A DNA stretch of 64,000 nucleotides from Acanthosoma haemorrhoidale (GCA_930367205.1 OV884015.1:108998509-109062508), one strand, 5' to 3'; shown: positions 1 through 12,500, counted from the stretch's first letter. Numbers and translations: made by a program. The notes: generated from the letters alone by a model not told the origin.

Positions 1-80
1 CTCTGGCAGCATCGGCCACGGGCTCCCGGAGCCCTGCCCTTGCCGCCCCTGTCGCCCCTGCGGCGCGTACGCCCATGACA
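1..80. other. GC- and CpG-rich window edge
   Basis: The first 75 or so bases are strongly GC-rich with many CG dinucleotides, in sharp contrast to the AT-rich sequence that follows. On the minus strand an ATG at 76-74 opens a frame running out of the window, rich in Ala, Gly and Arg. This could be the first coding exon or CpG-rich 5' end of a minus-strand gene whose body lies outside, or a repeat edge. Too little is visible to choose. Confidence 0.25.
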
Positions 81-189
81 TCACTGCCGCTACCTATTTA
101 TAGTATCTAATATAGTATAATTTTACTTATTTATTAAATAAATTATTTTTTTTAACTAACAGAGAATTATCGACTCCCATTTATTATTG

Positions 190-500
190 TGGTATCCTAA
201 TACTTTTTTTTTTTTATCATGAACCATGTTTATTATAAAAGTTCTCTTGTCAGATACATAACAAATTTACACTATTGCATTCATAATAAAGCAAGAAGAT
301 CCCCCACGCTGCTTAATACTAAAAGCAAGGAATGAAAGAGAACGGAAGAGCCGCAGACGCTCCGTGCACGAGGGTAGAATGCTGGTCAGTCCCAATACCT
401 CCAGTGATGAGTAGATCTCTATGCCATTTCCGCTCAACCTCCGAGGAGGATTGTAGGGATTTTTTGTACTAGATAGCAATATTGTCATATCAGATAGGTT
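190..500 (-). mobile_element. Possible remnant of a non-LTR retrotransposon 3' end
   Basis: A 79-codon minus-strand frame contains the peptide NPYNPPRRL, nearly the same as HPYNPPRRL near the C-terminus of the jockey-like reverse transcriptase remnant at 43.7 kb. Nothing else in the frame is recognisable and there is no reverse transcriptase core. The shared peptide is seen; the assignment to a retrotransposon is inference. Confidence 0.3.
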
Positions 501-2815
501 TTTCAATAAAATTTTAACAATTTAGTGTGAATGTCTTTCAGAATAGTAGTTACATTGAGGTGACATTTTCTGATACACAATGGTATTTACATCGATATAA
601 ACAAACGATATCCCATTATTATGGGATCAGTTCCTCTATCAATAATTTAATAAGGCACTAATAAATATATTAAAATTCATCGCATAGGGAACAAAAACAT
701 GAACAGAAAAGTTAAATGAAAAATATTTAAAAAAATAATGAATACGTACTTAGTGTCTAGATTAGGAATTGTATTTCTGTATGATAAGCAGGTGTTTGGA
801 TAATGGTGTTAACGCTAAAGATACAGGATAAAGTGAGGTTAAAGGTAAACTACCATTTTCCATTAAGTGAAATATTTTCAAATGGTTCAGTTTTTTTTTT
901 TTTTTTTTTAATTTTGAGTGGTTGGCACTTAGGTTTGAATGCCCTATGAAGTTGTTGGTTGATATTGAAAATGTATAGCCTTTCATAGAAGTTTACTTAT
1001 GCAAGTTTACTTCCAATGTCAATCACTCTCAACAGTTGTCTCCTAAGATGTTAGGGACCCAAAATACAGACAAGGCCTTACAGCTCGGCTTGGAAAAGTT
1101 AAAGAAAAGTCATTGCTTTAGAGTGAAAGCTAAGCTAAAGAGTCTTAATGACTAGATTAGGCTAAGAGGTAGAGCACCCGGCCAAAATTGAGGAGGTACA
1201 CCTGCCCAGTCAAAATCTTGTTTTCTTTGCATAATAATTACATTTGAATTTATATAAAAGAAGTATTTTATTTTTTTTCGCTGATAAATTCTCCTGTCGC
1301 TGTTGTTGTTTTGCTTTGAAACACCGCTTACATCACACAACTGCAATAATAAACGATGGCTCAGCAGCACTGGCCAAACAAACATTGTTAAAAAAAAAAA
1401 ACGCTCTCAATTCCAATCCGACCGTTCTTGTTGAGCTGTAGTAAACGCGCACTAGAGCAGTATTAATGGAAATGTTTCAGATTTCAATAACTGTATTTAA
1501 AATTGTTAGCATAAATGTCTCGATTTATTTTTTATGTTATATGTGCTAGTTGATCCAATGATCAATTACATCACCTTTTTTTTTTTAGAACACATTAAGT
1601 GTCTAGTACCATGCAATTAAGGGTTTTGATGATCTTACTAATAACTTCCTCTTAAATGACCTGATTTTAGTATGAATTAATTATTTTTATTAGCATGTAG
1701 TTTTCCTAGCAAGACACATTGATTCATAATTAACATGAGTTTTACATAAATATTATTTATTATAAAAATAAAAATCTCATTTTAATAATTTTATCTAATT
1801 TTAGGCCACCAAATCACCAGGGTCGTCAAATAGAACTATCGTGCAATATATTATGCCACTCTCTCATCTAATATAGATTGAGCTAAAATTTGGAAATCCA
1901 TTCAAATGATAGTTTCAACGACAAAACATAATTATAGTTCACTAAAGACCAATCTTATACTACATATTATTAATCAATGAACCGACACCATTCATTATTT
2001 AATGACACTTGATCACTTATCAAGGGGTTGATTTTTTTATTATCATCATTGAAGCATCGGAAGGAACTACCCTGCAAAATAGCATGCTTCTCAATTACAA
2101 ATCAATTTATATTAAATTAAATTATAAATTCCATGTTTGTATGTCAAACAGGAGACTCAGAAATTCCAGAACAGGAAGACAGACATATGAGTGAAGGCAT
2201 AAGAGGTTTCGCATTTTGCATAAAAAACCAACAAAACCCTAAAAACAAATTAAATTACAAATAATTAAAACATTTAACCAAAAAACAAAATATTCAAATC
2301 AGCTCAAAAGACATTAAATACACGATGTCTATACCTTAGATACCAACAATTTATTAATTAGAAAACATTTAAATTTATTTTTGCTTCATTGTCTTTAACA
2401 TGTCATCAAACAATAGGAGTAAATCCAGAATTTTTATTGTCAGAGGAAAGCGGGTTATCGGTTATTGAATACTATTTTTCGCATACTTTCCATAATTTTG
2501 ACATAACCAAAATACAATAATTTCGAAGCCCATGGGGTTGTTAAATATACGCCTAAGAATTTGGACCGATTATAACATCTTTTAGGCCAATATCATTGAA
2601 CAAATGAAATACAGTTGTTCTGCACCTGAATGAAAGTATAGCCTCTACCTTCAGGATTGATTATTATATAGGGTCATGGATCAGTGGCCTGGATTCTTTT
2701 GAAACCTGTTTGGAAGTAAAACCTGGTTTGGAAAAAAATCAAGACATTCAGTGATGTTACTTTACACGAGGTATATTTGTCTAACAGCTATAACAATTTA
2801 CTTTTATTTGGCTTT
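501..2815. other. AT-rich sequence without a recognisable gene
   Basis: Only short chance open frames and homopolymer runs are present. A segment after an acceptor-like site near 2150 reads openly for about 35 codons on the + strand, but it has no donor in a phase compatible with the RhoGAP exon at 3046, so it is not called as an exon. Confidence 0.5.
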
Positions 2816-2819
2816 TAAA

Positions 2820-2935
2820 CGGGAAAGAGATCCAATTCTATTGTCAGAGCTGAGGATAAAATGAGATTTTCGAGTTTATGGATTTGAACCAAGAGCTTTC
2901 GTAACACGAGACAGTTATGCTCACCATTAAAATTT
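2820..2935 (-). mobile_element. tRNA-derived SINE-like fragment
   Basis: On the minus strand the motif GGTTCAAATCC at about 2893-2883 matches the RNA polymerase III B-box consensus, and GAGCATAAC about 40 bases upstream could be a weak A-box. Similar B-box-bearing fragments occur near 8.3, 15.95, 22.95 and 45.1 kb. It does not fold as an intact tRNA. Confidence 0.4.
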
Positions 2936-3045
2936 ATATATTTTTTAAGATAATTTTTAGCCCATTAATAAATGAATGTTATTCATCGCTCTAGAAATAA
3001 GTGGTAATTTCTATTTTTTATTTTTAAATCAAAATTTATTTTTAG

Positions 3046-6000
3046 GTTTGGGAAACAAGAAGGTGAAGCTAAATTGTTAGAAAAAAAACTTTTAGCTGCC
3101 TTAGATGTAGTCAACTACCTTCAAGAAAGTAAGCATTATTTCAATACAAGGAACATTACAAATATTAAATGATATTTTCTATTTGTATTGTTTATTCACA
3201 AGTTGTGAGCTTATTTTTAAAAAATTACAAATCTATAACTTAAAGTAAAATAATTAAAATGTTGCGTTTTATTTTTTTTTATTTAAGTTCCTGTTGTACT
3301 CAAGTTAATGCCATCAGTTAACTGTGAAGCCTCCCCCTTTTTAATACAAATGAAAAAAATTATTTTAACCTTGGATTCAAATTTATATTTACGATTCTAT
3401 TTTAGATTCAAATACCACATCATATTTTTGATACTTTAGTATAAGAGAAATTGAATTAGAAATAATGTTCATTTCAATATATAGCGTTTTGATAATAACA
3501 TATTGATATAATAACATATAATAACAAATTTAATATTAACTGGCATCATTTAACTGAATTCATCTTTATCTCTTCGCAGTAATAGTAAATATCATTAACA
3601 ATTTAAATAGGATATTTTAATTAATGTAATCATTTTTTTTTTCAGCCCAACTATAAATATAATTAATAAGTATTACCCAAATAAAAAAAAGACATTGGCA
3701 GGATTGGGACAAGATTCATCCAAATTAATACTACAATGAATATTTTGACCTTTTTATAATATAAATTAAGTTAAAACTGTCAAAAAAATAAATAATGGAT
3801 GTCGTTAGGACAGTGACTGATAAATTACTGACCATGCAGATCACCGCGAAGTTGGTATTTTCCGATACCCGGGCAGAGAGGAGACTCGGAAAAAGATACT
3901 GGGCCATTTAGAGCGAGGTGACAAGCTCGGCTTAGAGGCACTTCTCAAGCCAGGCGTCGAGATGGAGAGCTCTGCTGCCCTTTCGATATTTTTGAAAAAT
4001 CTAATGGAACCTCTGATACCTTGGAGAGTACAGAAGCTTATTTCAGGTACGGCAATGTCATTTTTAGAGATGGTGAGAAATATTATATCAATGTAGTCTA
4101 AATATGGTCAGCCTTTAACGGACCACCAGACCAGGACCTTTGCGGGTTTATTTATAAGGATGTTTAATTCTTGACTATTCCTATATTTATAGATCAATAA
4201 TATAGCGAAGGATTTAATGCTTGGCGAGTAGAAAATCTACCCAAAATGGTTTAGATAGTTAGATTGTGACCCTGTTACTTCTGAAGGGAATATAATGATA
4301 ATTGTATCATAATATATGATAGTTTGAATAGTGTTTAAAAAAACAAAACGCAAACTTATATTCACAATCATTAATGCGTTATTAAATTACTTCAATTATA
4401 TTCATGCAAAATTAAAAATTTCTCATTGGTTTCATTTAGTACAAAAAATAGAATTTTACATAATGTTTACAAATGGGTGCAGTAAAATCAATTTCCATAT
4501 AGTTACTCCTCAATAAAAATCTTGATGTGTAATTATACACTATCTTTAATACAATCTAAAACATTAGAGGTGAGTAGACATCCAATAGAGATAACGAACA
4601 GGAAGGTCAACAAGGTCTTTGTCAACATTCAAAAAAAAAAAAGTAACTATTTTAATGGTTTTTATCTTTTTTCATATTTATTAGCTGAAAACGAAGTTCC
4701 GGATGAAATTGTAGCGATAGACGCACTAGGACTGCTATACCAAGAACTTTCGGGTATTCGTTTGACGTTAGTTATTAAAATATTTGAGCTGTTCAGCCAG
4801 TTGAACAGAAGCAATCACAGAAGTGAACTGACGAGTATCAGCCTTGCTGTGATTTTATTGCCTGTTTTATTGGACATCAAGGTAAGTACAATTGATATAA
4901 GAAATCGTCTACAATTTTTTATCCATTAAAGATCTATAACTAGCTAAAGATAAAACTCGTTCAGTAAGGATATTAGTTTCTGTACTGTAACTGTATAAAC
5001 ACTTAACAAATACATTGTTGTTTAAACAATTGTCTCAACATTGCTAGACAGAATTGCTTAGAACAATTAATTATCCAAAATCTATAAATGGTAAACACCT
5101 TTTAAAATGATAAAAATATATGTTTTTTCTCATTTAATTGTCTTCTTCCTAAACTGATAGACCTGAAGCCTTTGTTTGCCGAACAATCTTCCTACCCTTG
5201 TATTGTTCTACTGGCATTTCTTCTACTTGCTGATTGTCAAGAAGCTTACCTAAGTAGTATTCTTGCTAAATCCCCAACCCAGCGAAGCTGGCCAATCTGT
5301 GAAGCTCACTGTATCGTTTCGAGTGATTCCATGAACACAATAATTACGTGAACATTCGATTCCTACGTGTCACTAACTAACTCTTAATTCTAATACTTAC
5401 TATTTAATTCAGTGTTGTTTCTCTGCTTCAAAGTCTGGTTAACGTATAATACACCGAAGATACTTATCAGGATCTGTCTTCCAAGCTTTGAGTAATTGTA
5501 AATGTTCTTGGCCATTCTCGATATTGGTAATATCTAGTTTTCCGGTCAACGGCTCATAAATGGATTGTGTTTTTCTAGGAGAGTGTTCAGCTCTCTGAAG
5601 AAGTCTTCAGTCTGAAGTAACATTTTTCAGCTATCATAACCCATCGCTTGATCTTTGGTAGCATAGTAGTAATTGTTAGCATTGATTTGAGAATTAAAAA
5701 AATTAAATTTTAAACTATCTCGACCAATTCAATTTTCAATCATCATTTTGCAAAATCTGTGCACATATATTTTGTTTGTTTATTATTATTTAATACAATT
5801 TAATTGCTTTTAGTTTTTTTGGCTTTTTATTTAATCATATATAAATCCATTAGGTATGGGCAGCAAGATGGAAGGAGGTAGCTCTCATCCTTCATGAAAT
5901 AATCATACAGTCAGACAGATGGAAACCTGCGAAGTTAGAGACAAAGGAAGGTAAATAATATTTACAATTTTTTTTTTTTAATTACAAAGCGATAACAAAC

Positions 6001-6253
6001 GCCTGGTAACTAGAGCAGCGAACATCTGACTGAGCTCTTTTCACAAAGAACAACAAAAAAAATTTTTAATACTCGTTAAATTCTAAACAAAGTTAGACAA
6101 AAGCCTAATGAAATAAATGGTGATATTGAAAAAAGAAATTGTATCATATAATTAAAATCTAAGTAAATTTATTTTAAAGAGCAAAAGTAAATTTGCCTCC
6201 ATGCAGGTAAAAGACCCATAAAACCCCAATTGAAAGATACATCAAAGATTTAA
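3046..6253 (+). CDS. RhoGAP-domain protein, partial (5' end not found)
   Basis: Five exons join in one frame: 3046-3128, 3840-4046, 4685-4881, 5854-5950 and 6207-6253. All introns are GT-AG and the phases match, giving about 209 C-terminal residues. The visible protein covers most of a RhoGAP domain, which speeds GTP hydrolysis by Rho-type GTPases. VVNYLQE leads into VGIFRYPG, which carries the arginine finger; then come FLKNLMEPLIP and the helix with LTSISLAVILLPVLL. Two residues usually conserved in the family differ: the Lys of the LLKxFLRELP motif aligns with Ser, and the Asn of the NLAxxFGP motif aligns with Ser. Catalysis may therefore be weak. The terminal exon (GKRPIKPQLKDTSKI then TAA) is the least certain. 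Upstream exons are outside the window or unrecognised before 3046. The subfamily is not assigned. Confidence 0.72.
5150..5690 (-). mobile_element. Coding-like remnant in a RhoGAP intron, probable transposon relic
   Basis: On the minus strand, antisense to the RhoGAP gene, broken frames read like real protein: ENLDITNIENGQEHLQLL with KAWKTDPDKYL just downstream, and near 5200 VEEMPVEQYKGRKIVRQTK ending in a stop after GLSV. Stops and frame changes interrupt it. The composition and a basic C-terminus would fit a DNA transposon or retroelement protein, but no family was recognised. Confidence 0.3.
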
Positions 6254-8280
6254 TATATCGAGTGTAGTAAGTAGATAAACTAAAGATATGTTGTAGAAAC
6301 TTGATAAGGAGATGAGAGCCAAATCATAATTGTTTATAATTGTATTTTACTTTATTAAAACCATGGTAATTTCATTAATAAGTAAGATACATATATGATA
6401 AGATATATAACATATAAGATACATATAGGTACGAGTACAAAAATATAAAAAAATTTATAACCTAAAGCTTTTGCCATCTGGGGCAGTCCACAATTTTCCC
6501 CCCTTAGACAATTAAAATCATGAGTTATTAACAATTACTGAACATAAATAAATAAATTTCTTTCTTTTTTTAAACAGTTTGTACACATCATGATAAAATG
6601 TAAGCATTTTAATATATTTATTGCTTTTTATTTTTCATTAGAAAAGTCTTGAATGACATTGTCAAAATTTATATCATATGTTAGTTGTTTTTCTATAGAA
6701 AGTATTGAAAAATCTCAATTTTACCGTCAGGCAACATATCTTTAAGTGGTCATCATATAAAAATGTTTAGGTCGAGTCAGGCCGCCAGGGTCAGCAAGCA
6801 TTTTTGTTAATAATAATGATTCCAGCATTATTATATTAATAAAATAACCTATCTTCCATCTCTCCACAATTTTGTTTATTCAAACAAAATTATTAAAAGT
6901 AACAATTAATAAAAACAATTAAAAAGTGTTGAGCTCAGAAAATTTCTATCCATTTTATGTATTATAACAAATTCGGCCCATAAATAATTAAAAATACAAA
7001 TACATGAATCTTATGGCTACTTGCCCCATCTTTGGTATGAAAAATTTACATCTAATTTTCTTATTCCGATCTGAATAAAACTTAAACGAGTTGGTCTATC
7101 TCTGCTGACTTTACTCTACGATTGTCTTAATTTAGGAAGTATGGAGTGGGTGGGTTTCTTAGCATACATGTGCTACTATTTTTTAAAATTAATATTGTCC
7201 GATATTAGGTAATATAATTTATTGTATTTTATTAGATATATTTAAATACATTAAAAAAATATATATATAAAAAATGTTGCCCAAGGCTTGCCTCCTAGCT
7301 ACGCTACCATCCATATGCTTCATCGTGTTTCCTTCTTATACTATATTAACTTAAGTATCTACCTACTAAACTAAACTAAATCTCTGTCAATTTATGTTTT
7401 TCAGAGAAAAGAAATAATGATGAAGTTGTACAAAATAATTAGACAAATTGAAATTCTTAATCATTGGCCAGGGTGGTATTTGTGGATAATTGCTATGAAT
7501 CCACTCACAAAAAGCTTGAAGATAAGAAAAACAATTTTCTGAAACAAAATATAACAAAAATAAAACTGTTTTAACTTCATGTAAATGATTATATTTAGAG
7601 GGATTCTTAACTTTATTAATTGTCTAAAAAAAATGGCAACCATCCAATTAAAATTTTTGTACTAGTTCACCTCTCGCTACAAGCCTAAATCACTGTGCAG
7701 CGACTTCATAATAGAAGTAATTACATTTGTACAAATAAGTTCTTAATTTATTATTATTCTTTCAGCATTTGTTGCAAAATTTATAGAATATACTTAGAAT
7801 AATTTTCTGAAACAAAATATAATAAAAATAAAAATGTTTTAACTGTATAACTGTAATGTAAATGATTATATTTAGAGGGATTCTTAACTTAATTAATTGT
7901 CGCTAAACTCTGCTTTAGTAAACCATAATGTTAATTAATAAAACATAGCATAAATTCATGTTATGAACTATGGCATTATTAACTATGGTTAAACAATAGA
8001 ATTTTCCATGCCATTTCACAATTGTTGCGCTTATAAAAAAGGGTTAGTGATTGCTAGTGTTTTGAAATTTTGTTAGTTATTAGAACACTTGACTCTCCCA
8101 TTGGTATTCTAAGGAAGTGTCTGAATATATTTTCAAATATATCAAAAATTTTAATCATTCGAGAAGGAGGTGGATTGTTTGAGCAGAAAAGCCCTCCATG
8201 TGACAAAAAGAGTTAAGAAACCGTGATTTAAAGTCTGGATAACAACTACCATTCCACAAGTTTTTAGTCACCAATTTTTT
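6254..8280. repeat. Intergenic AT-rich DNA with a local duplication (7530-7627 and 7797-7905)
   Basis: About 100 bp beginning TTTTCTGAAACAAAATATAA is present twice in direct orientation, around 7530 and 7797. The stretch between them (about 7626-7790) recurs at 10266-10497 inside the last intron of the FGGY kinase gene, where it carries a short extra insertion. No coding content is seen. A candidate ATTAAA polyadenylation signal for the RhoGAP gene lies near 6353. Confidence 0.6.
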
Positions 8281-8345
8281 ATTTATGGAAATAAAATGAA
8301 TTTGTTGTCCATCTAAGGATTTAAACCCAGAACAAGCACAATTAA
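8280..8345 (-). mobile_element. tRNA-derived SINE-like fragment
   Basis: The minus strand reads GGGTTTAAATCC (B-box-like) followed by TTAGATGGACAACAAATTC. A related sequence with TCTAAATCCCAAGATGGA lies at about 15925-15990, so the two look like diverged copies of one short interspersed family. Confidence 0.4.
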
Positions 8346-8362
8346 ATAACTAGAATAATATA

Positions 8363-8974
8363 CAGTCAAACCTCCCTAATATGAGTGGTCCACAGTCTGA
8401 TGGGTCCAGGAGGCAGGTCAGAACTGCTAAAAGGTGGGATTAACCGGAGATGAAACAAGTACGTGTTTTACATAGTTTTTTGGTTTATTGAAGGACTACA
8501 TTACATGCTTCTTGCTTTACAGGATAATGTACAGTTTAATTAAACAAAATAATATATAACTTAAACAACTACACGGTCTTGGGTCCGTCAGTAGAGTCGG
8601 CTATAATTTTATTATAACATTTTGTATAATTTAGACTATATTTAAAATTTAGATGTTGTAAACTTGCTCGGGAAGCAAGATATTTTCAATAGCCAGTTGT
8701 TTATAGTTATCGATGAATACTTGTGTCCCTGCATCGTCAGATGAAAGCTTTTCACCCGAAATCAAAAATTTTCTAATTCCATGGGCTTTTTTTTCACCGT
8801 ACAGCTCAAAATAAAACTGAAAGAATAGTGTTTGAGGTGATAGGACAGGATTTTAATAGAATTAAGTTTTTCACCCATGAACTAGCCGGTTCGGTTTCCC
8901 AGGGTTCAGAGAGTATTGAGGGGGGAAAGAGATGGTCGGATTACTTGGAGAGTCGGACTAGTGAGGTTCCACTG
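8363..8974 (-). mobile_element. Tigger/pogo-like DNA transposon, short non-autonomous copy
   Basis: The element starts with CAGTCAAACCTCCC and ends with the complement of CAGTGGAACCTCAC, and is flanked by TA on both sides, as expected for a pogo/Tigger member of the Tc1-mariner superfamily. Inside, on the minus strand from about 8815 to 8655, a frame contains HGIRKFLISGEKLSSDD and, further on, LLPEQVYN, which match the DNA-binding part of Tigger-type transposases. The catalytic domain is absent, so this 612-bp copy is an internally deleted derivative. It lies between the RhoGAP and FGGY genes. Confidence 0.8.
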
Positions 8975-9071
8975 TAATAAATATAAGACCACTTGCTATT
9001 GCCCCATAGTAACCTAATTAACATTATCACTAGGCTTACTTATTTATTACTAGATTTGCAAGTAAGTAACC

Positions 9072-9211
9072 CATTGCCTAGCAACCACGCCTCCAAGGTT
9101 TGTGGGTAGCTAGTTGCCTAGCAACCATGCCTCCAGGGTTTGTGGGTAGCTAGTTGTCTAGCAACCACGCCTCCAAGGTTTGTGGGTAGCTAGTTGCCTA
9201 GCAACCACATG
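9072..9211. repeat. 40-bp minisatellite with palindromic X-box-like motifs
   Basis: About 3.5 copies of a 40-bp unit. Each copy contains GTTGCCTAGCAACC or a one-base variant, followed by GCCTCCAAGGTTTGTGGGTA. The motif is an inverted repeat of GTTGC around CTA and resembles the X-box bound by RFX-family transcription factors. It sits just downstream of the FGGY stop codon. Binding is inferred, not shown. Confidence 0.8.
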
Positions 9212-9586
9212 TTTCATAACAGAACATGTAAATTATTTATCTAAATGAGATTGAGTGAATAATCTGCTAAAAATAAAGCTATTTTGTTTTTATTAGTAGG
9301 GCTAAATCAGGCTTCATTCCACATATTTTATGTGTCAAGTTTTATACAAAGGTATCATTGATATCATAAGCAAAGTTTCTTGTTGATTTTATCTGATGAT
9401 GGATCACTCATTCTCAAAGCTAATAGATATTACAAATAATATGTAAATCCATAATAATTTATATGGATTTACATATCAATATAAATAATTGCTGACTATA
9501 TTTCCAACGTAATTAAAATTTATACTTACTAACAAGATACAGAAAATGATTTTTTGTCAAAATTAGTTCAAAATTAGGTGGTTGTA

Positions 9587-12500
9587 TCAACAAGTTTTCA
9601 CGGTCGACATTATTTTTCTGTAAGACAACTGATCATCCAGCATCTTTCTGAATACACTATGCTTCATTTCATGAAATCTGCGAGAGAGAGAAAAATGATT
9701 AACGCTTGAATATACTCATGTAAACAAAAAATAAAATTATATATTTAAATTTTGTTAAAACATGAATAAAAGAGTTAAATAAAAGGTTGGAAATGTCCTG
9801 AAGTAAAGTTCTTATTGTCTTGATTAATTTGGGATCCCATAATCTAAGAAACCAGATAACCATAAAAAAACCTGTCTTAATCCACATAATGAAATAGCTT
9901 TATTGTATTTCATCAAGTGCTTGAATCTCATGTCTTGTTTATTTAATTAACAACTTATTTAAAATTTCATACTTATTCAGCAACAAGGCTTCAAAAGAGG
10001 CGTTACTTCTAGCAGTTACTAAAAAAATTAAAGACTCCAAAATTAGAAAAACATTTTTTTTTTTTGAAAAACCAAACCACTTATAAATGCATTCTTTGGT
10101 TTTGCCATTTTTTAATGCCTTCATTAATTTTCTAACTACACACGTGCATTCACTTTCAAGAATTTCAAATTTTATTCACTATTTTTTTTTTCTTTGATCA
10201 AAAATTTTAGTATTGGTGAGCTTAGGTTACCCCCCCCCCCAAGTTCTTTTTTTACAAATAACTGACAAAAAAAATGGTAACCATCCAATTAAAATTTTTG
10301 TACTAGTTCACCTATCGGTACAAGCCCACATCACTGTGCAGTGACTGTGTTGGAGAAGTGATTACATTTGTACAAATAAGTGTTAATTTTCTTTTTAAGT
10401 ATAAAACTGGAAATATTGTAAGTAATTAGAAATCTAAGGTAGTTTTCACTATTATTTTTTCAACATTTGTTGCAAAATTTATAGAATATACTTAATTTTA
10501 ATCATTGTCAAATACTTGTGTTGTCTTTGACTTAACAAATACACAAGACGTACCTTCGCACACTGGATTCCGGAGAAACAACTTCTGCTTTTCCAGCCAT
10601 ATTGTTGACTGCAGAAAGGACAGAATCGTAAACTCCAGAAGCCTTGGCCCCCAGTATAGCCGCCCCTAACAAGACAGACTCTGTTTCATGAGGAACAAGA
10701 ACAGGGACTGAGCAGACGTTCGCATGCGTTTGAACGAACAACGGGTTTTTACTAAGTCCTCCGCATATCAGCACTGAACTGAATGTTTCGTGCCCTTCCT
10801 CGACCATCTTTTCCATTATGTGCTTTGTTCCGTACTATACTGAGAACAGAAAAATATATTAATTCTGGAAAAGAAAAGCCTTAAGTAAATGGAATTTAAA
10901 TAATAAAATAGTACAAAAGGAATGAATGCTTCTTAAAAACTAACTTTTTAGCTGTTTGTACAATTGGACAATAATCACAAATAATGATTATTTCTCTTAC
11001 CGCTAGTGCCTGTATCGTTGCCAAATACAAGACTGCTAGTTGCTCTTCATCATGCCGCAGATCCAGTCCGCAAATCTAATTCGAATAATTAATTATGTAT
11101 AAACGAATAATGATAATAAATAAATGTTATTCTTAAGGAACTTTGTCCCGGAATAAAAATTGTTTTTCTATTCTATTCTGAATATTATCCGGCAATCCAG
11201 TTATAATTAAAATCATTAGCATTAATTTAATGATAAGCATCAATGTCATTGCTACATTACCATTCCCTTTAAGGTTGGATCAGCCAAAGGAGAACGATTT
11301 CCATGAAAATCAGGCAACACGTGAATATCAGTACAAAGAAAATCCTCTGGCTTCCCGTTTTTTGAAGCCAGACTATTTAAAATATTGTTAAGGTAATCAA
11401 CAATATGCTCACCTGAAATAAAAAAACAATACAATAAATATTACTATTAATTGAATTGATATTTCAAAAATCAGGGATGAAAAAAGTTTATTCTCTTTGT
11501 ACAAATAATTTAGAAACAAGAGTTTCTGAAAACTTATATCAATAACTGTCAAAATAAAACTTGTACTAATACATTTTGATAAAAGTTTTAGTTCTACCAA
11601 GTTATTGGACCATAATTAAAGAATTGTAGGGTTGTAGGTGATTTAAGTTGTAAAAGTTTTAGGCGGTAGGATCTAATATGTAACTATAAATATTAGTAAC
11701 AAAATTATATAATTTATAAATCTGAATATAAATATTTCTGTTACTTTTTAACAAAGCGATAACCGCTCAGATTTCAAAAGGCGTTAAAGCAATTTATATT
11801 TTTACTTAAACTTTTTCTTAGCCAATAGTAAAAGTCCAAAAAAAACCTTTTTAAAATAAAAGTTAATAATTATTTTTCCTAATTGTATGCCAAATAACTA
11901 TTCACATTTCTAATTAAATGGATTTCTCACAATGAGTTTATTTTTTAAGTCTAATAATTCATCTCTGACTCACAAGATTTTTCTTATGTGATGAAGGTTT
12001 AATTCCGCATGAAAAATCACTAGCCAATTAGAGCCAAATTATATGTGATCCTAAAACAAGATTTTTCTTTTATAGATGTGTACCTGGTTTAAGTTGAATA
12101 CGAGAGCTAGCCGGATGTGTATTGATCACATGATCTATCAAACGTCCGGAGGCACTTTGGCCAGCTTCGTTGAGCCATAGTCCTGGCACCATGGCACTCC
12201 AATATGGTCCCCAAACTCCATTCACGAAAACAGCTTTTTCACTAACAGCCATATGACAAGTCGATGTCCCACAAATCAAAGCTAAATTAAAACATAAAAA
12301 AAGTTAAGATTATCTTTTAATTTATAAATATTAATTAAACAAATGGTGTAATTAGAACCTTACAGGGAGTTAAAAAAGGATTCAAATGTTTTTTCCCTTG
12401 GTTGTTTTTTCAAAAACATGTTTTTGAAATGACCCGTGTAAACCTGTCTGTCTTACTTACCTGGTGGTTTGCTAGTCCCCTATTCCAGATAGAAATGTGA

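Noticed and set aside
2150..2260. Upstream RhoGAP exon after an acceptor-like CAAACAG
   Set aside because: The frame is open but no donor gives the phase required by the exon at 3046, and the residues show no RhoGAP similarity.
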